From Pseudomonadota bacterium (GTDB lineage: Bacteria; Pseudomonadota; Gammaproteobacteria; Burkholderiales; Burkholderiaceae), in NCBI GenBank assembly GCA_029777935.1, contig JAKORH010000214.1, positions 1 through 17,401 of the forward strand: 17,401 bases of DNA, read 5' to 3'. The notes under the pieces are model-generated. The model saw nothing but the letters and a program-made list of their open reading frames with translations, did not search any database and was not told the DNA's origin. Below, piece after piece: positions 15,201 through 17,401 of this stretch. Each line of letters begins with the position of its first letter. Position 1 is the first letter of the stretch. The translations under genes were made by a program, and so were the position numbers.

Positions 15201-15401
15201 TCACTTGCGCAGCAGCCAGATCACGATCGACAACACGATCGACACGACGAGGCCGGTCGTCAGCGGGAAGTAGAAGCTGAAGTGCTCGCGCTGCACGTGA
15301 ACGTCGCCCGGCAGCCGCCCCCATGGAATCCGGCCCAGCCACGGCCACGCCAGGCCGAGCGCGAGCAGCACGAGGCCCAGCACGACCAGCAGCCGGTTCA
15401 T
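15201..15401 (-). CDS. DUF2905 small membrane protein
   Basis: This 66-residue protein has two membrane helices: LLVVLGLVLLALGLAWPW at residues 4-21 and LTTGLVVSIVLSIVIWLL at 47-64. A loop reading IPWGRLPGDVHVQREHFSFYFP lies between them. The GRLPGD...FYFP pattern is typical of DUF2905, a widespread family of about 65-70 residues with no established function. It starts 12 bases after the stop of the oxidoreductase gene on the same strand and is probably co-transcribed with it. The ribosome site is weak (TGAAGC). Confidence 0.88.
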   Translation of the reverse strand: MNRLLVVLGLVLLALGLAWPWLGRIPWGRLPGDVHVQREHFSFYFPLTTGLVVSIVLSIVIWLLRK

Positions 15402-15413
15402 GCTTCAGTCGAA

Positions 15414-17401
15414 TCAGGCCGCCTTCACCGGCATCTGGATCACCTGCGCGCTGCCGCCGCGGAATCTCGCGAGCAGGTCGCTCCATTTCGCGCGCGCGGC
15501 TTTCAGGTTCGCTTCCTTCACGTGGCCGAAGCCGCGGATCTCGTCCGGTAAGCCGGCAAGCTGAACCGCCAGCGCGTGGTTGTCGGCGGCGAGCCGGGCG
15601 AGCAACTCGTCGACCAGCCGCTCGTACTCGCCGATCAGCGCGCGCTCTGCGCTTCGCTCGGACGTAGCGCCGAACACGTCGAGCGCGGTGCCGCGCAGGA
15701 ACTTCAGCTGCGCCAGCAGATGGAAGGCTTTCATCATCCAGGGGCCGAACTGCATCTTGCGCAGCCGGCCGGTCGCGGGGTCGCGCTTCGCGAGCAGCGG
15801 CGGCGCGAGGTGGAAGTTCAACCTGTAGTCGCCTTCGAACTGCGCCGCGATCCTGGCGCGGAACGCCGGATCCGAATGCAGCCGCGCGACCTCGTATTCG
15901 TCCTTGTACGCGAGCAGCTTGAAGTAGTTGCGCGCGACGGTTTCTGCGAGCTTCGTCGCGCCGTTCAGGCGATCGCTCTCGACCTTGCGCACGCGCTCGA
16001 CCAGCTCCGCGTAGCGCCGTGCGTACGCGGCATTCTGGTAGCCGGTCAGGAATTCGACGCGCCTGGCGACGATCTCCGCCAGAGATGACGCCGGGCGCTT
16101 CAGCTCGATCACCTGCGCCGGGAAAGCCGCTTTCTTCACGGCATCGAGATCGTGTGCAGCGGCGCGTCCCCACTCGAACGCGCGCTGGTTGGCCTCGATC
16201 GCCACGCCGTTCAGTTCGATCGCGCGCAGCAGCGTCTCGTGCGCGAGCGGCACCCAGCCCTTCTGCCACGCGTAGCCGAGCACGAACGGATTGGTGTAGA
16301 TCGCGTCACCCAGCAGTGCGATCGTAAGCTGATTGGCGTCGACGAATGCGCAGTGGGCATCGTTGCCGATCGCTTCGCGCAGTTGCTGCGTCATCGTGCC
16401 GCCCGCGAACTGCCAGTCGGGGTTGCGCACGAAATCCGCGGTCGGCGATTCCGACGAATTGACCACTGCGCGCGTAGTGCCCGCGCGGATCTTCGCCAGC
16501 GCCTCGTTGCTCGTCGACACGATCACATCGCAGCCGAGCAGCAGGTCGGCCTCGCCCATCGCGATGCGCGTGGCGAAGAGATCCTCCGGCTGCGGCGCGA
16601 TCTGCACGTGCGAGAACACCGCGCCGCCCTTCTGTGCCAGCCCGGCCATGTCGAGCACCGACAGGCCCTTGCCTTCGAGGTGCGCGGCCATGCCCAGCAG
16701 TTGCCCGATCGTGACCACGCCCGTGCCGCCCACGCCGGTGATCACCACGCCGTAGTTGCGCCCCTTCGGCAGCTCCGGCACTGCAGGCGACGGCAGTGAA
16801 GGCAACGCCGCACCCGCCGCGGACTTGCCCTTGCGCAGCGCGCCGCCCTCGACGGTGACGAAGCTCGGGCAGAAGCCTTTCAGGCAGGAGAAATCCTTGT
16901 TGCAGCTCGACTGGTTGATGGTGCGCTTGCGGCCGAACTCCGTTTCCAGCGGCTCGACCGACAGGCAGTTCGACTGCACGCTGCAGTCGCCGCAGCCCTC
17001 GCAGACGAGTTCGTTGATGACGACGCGGCGCGGCGGGTCGGGAAACTCGTTGCGCTTGCGGCGCCGGCGCTTCTCCGACGCGCAGGTCTGGTCGTACACC
17101 AGCACCGACACGCCGCGATACTCGCGCAGCTCGCGCTGCACGCGATCGAGCTCGTCGCGATGGTGCACGGTCACCCCGGGCGCGAGCCGCCACGCGTCTT
17201 CGCCCGCGCCGCGCGCATTCATCGCGCTGTGGTCGAGTTCGCGCTGCGCGTCGTATTTCTGCGGCTCGTCGGTGACGACGACGATCCTGCGCACGCCCTC
17301 GGCGTGCATCTGCTGCGTGATCTGCGGCACCGTCAGCGTGCCGTCGGTGGGCTGCCCGCCCGTCATCGCGACCGCGTCGTTGAACAGGATCTTGTAGGTG
17401 A
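15414..17401 (-). CDS. Indolepyruvate:ferredoxin oxidoreductase family protein, fused form, 5' end outside window
   Basis: This is the C-terminal part (about 661 residues) of the large fused 2-oxoacid:ferredoxin oxidoreductase, normally 1,150-1,200 residues, that oxidatively decarboxylates arylpyruvates or related 2-oxoacids with TPP and CoA. The frame is open to the right edge (TYKILFNDAVAMTGGQP), so the ATG at 17366 is internal. Numbering from that Met: the end of the TPP-binding domain (1-45), an Fe-S region with C122/C125/C128/C134 and C155/C161/C166, the gamma-type domain starting YGVVITGVGGTGVVTIGQLLG (near 204), and a C-terminal helical domain ending FGHVKEANLKAARAKW. The N-terminal pyruvate-binding domains lie beyond the window. 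It is convergent with the sel genes and probably unrelated to the FDH island. Confidence 0.93.
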   Translation of the reverse strand, partial: TYKILFNDAVAMTGGQPTDGTLTVPQITQQMHAEGVRRIVVVTDEPQKYDAQRELDHSAMNARGAGEDAWRLAPGVTVHHRDELDRVQRELREYRGVSVLVYDQTCASEKRRRRKRNEFPDPPRRVVINELVCEGCGDCSVQSNCLSVEPLETEFGRKRTINQSSCNKDFSCLKGFCPSFVTVEGGALRKGKSAAGAALPSLPSPAVPELPKGRNYGVVITGVGGTGVVTIGQLLGMAAHLEGKGLSVLDMAGLAQKGGAVFSHVQIAPQPEDLFATRIAMGEADLLLGCDVIVSTSNEALAKIRAGTTRAVVNSSESPTADFVRNPDWQFAGGTMTQQLREAIGNDAHCAFVDANQLTIALLGDAIYTNPFVLGYAWQKGWVPLAHETLLRAIELNGVAIEANQRAFEWGRAAAHDLDAVKKAAFPAQVIELKRPASSLAEIVARRVEFLTGYQNAAYARRYAELVERVRKVESDRLNGATKLAETVARNYFKLLAYKDEYEVARLHSDPAFRARIAAQFEGDYRLNFHLAPPLLAKRDPATGRLRKMQFGPWMMKAFHLLAQLKFLRGTALDVFGATSERSAERALIGEYERLVDELLARLAADNHALAVQLAGLPDEIRGFGHVKEANLKAARAKWSDLLARFRGGSAQVIQMPVKAA

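Noticed and set aside
13498..16269. Very long minus-strand open frame (923 codons) opposite selB, lysE, tRNA-Sec and the oxidoreductase gene
   Set aside because: It crosses a tRNA and several well-identified genes on both strands, is very Arg/Ala-rich and shows no domain. It is a GC-rich antisense artefact.
1..17401. CRISPR array, insertion sequence, prophage or attachment site
   Set aside because: No regularly spaced repeats, transposase or integrase were seen. tRNA-Sec is a possible integration target, but no integrase or duplicated tRNA end is visible.

Overview
The window is very GC-rich, and nearly every base belongs to a gene. Gene types and order (FDH3-type formate dehydrogenase, tupBCA, selAB, a fused indolepyruvate:ferredoxin oxidoreductase, DUF2905) suggest a betaproteobacterium, probably Burkholderiales or a relative. 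That placement is an inference from gene content; no 16S rRNA gene is present.

Layout. (1) 1-5809, plus strand: a formate dehydrogenase (FDH) operon. It holds the 3' part of the catalytic subunit gene (cut by the left edge), the four-cluster Fe-S subunit, a 76-residue lipoprotein, the cytochrome b subunit, a 106-residue exported protein with two cysteines, and fdhD. (2) 7102-5831, minus strand: moeA, the metal-insertion enzyme of molybdenum/tungsten cofactor synthesis. (3) 7280-9628, plus strand: a tungstate ABC importer in the order permease, ATPase, binding protein (tupB-tupC-tupA). (4) 9684-10808: a regulator with a ModE-like DNA-binding domain and a binding-protein-like sensor domain. (5) 10943-15029: selA, selB, a LysE-family exporter and tRNA-Sec, which with an external SelD would form a complete selenocysteine system. 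(6) 17401-15201, minus strand: the 3' part of an indolepyruvate:ferredoxin oxidoreductase gene (cut by the right edge) and a small DUF2905 membrane protein.

How it fits together: regions 1-5 look like a self-contained formate-oxidation island. It has tungstate uptake, metal insertion into the pterin, sulfur transfer to the cofactor, the membrane-bound enzyme, a probable metal- or cofactor-sensing regulator, and Sec synthesis and decoding. The main puzzle is that the catalytic subunit has a Cys codon (TGC, 47-49) where E. coli-type FDHs have Sec (TGA), although selA, selB and tRNA-Sec all look intact a few kb away.

Other points of note are a dispersed palindromic repeat inserted at the start of the cytochrome b gene, creating a leader reading frame that overlaps it; a tRNA-Sec with a bulged D-stem and no encoded CCA; and two uncharacterised small exported proteins inside the FDH operon. 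No gap between genes exceeds 300 bases; the longest are 7103-7279 and 15030-15200.
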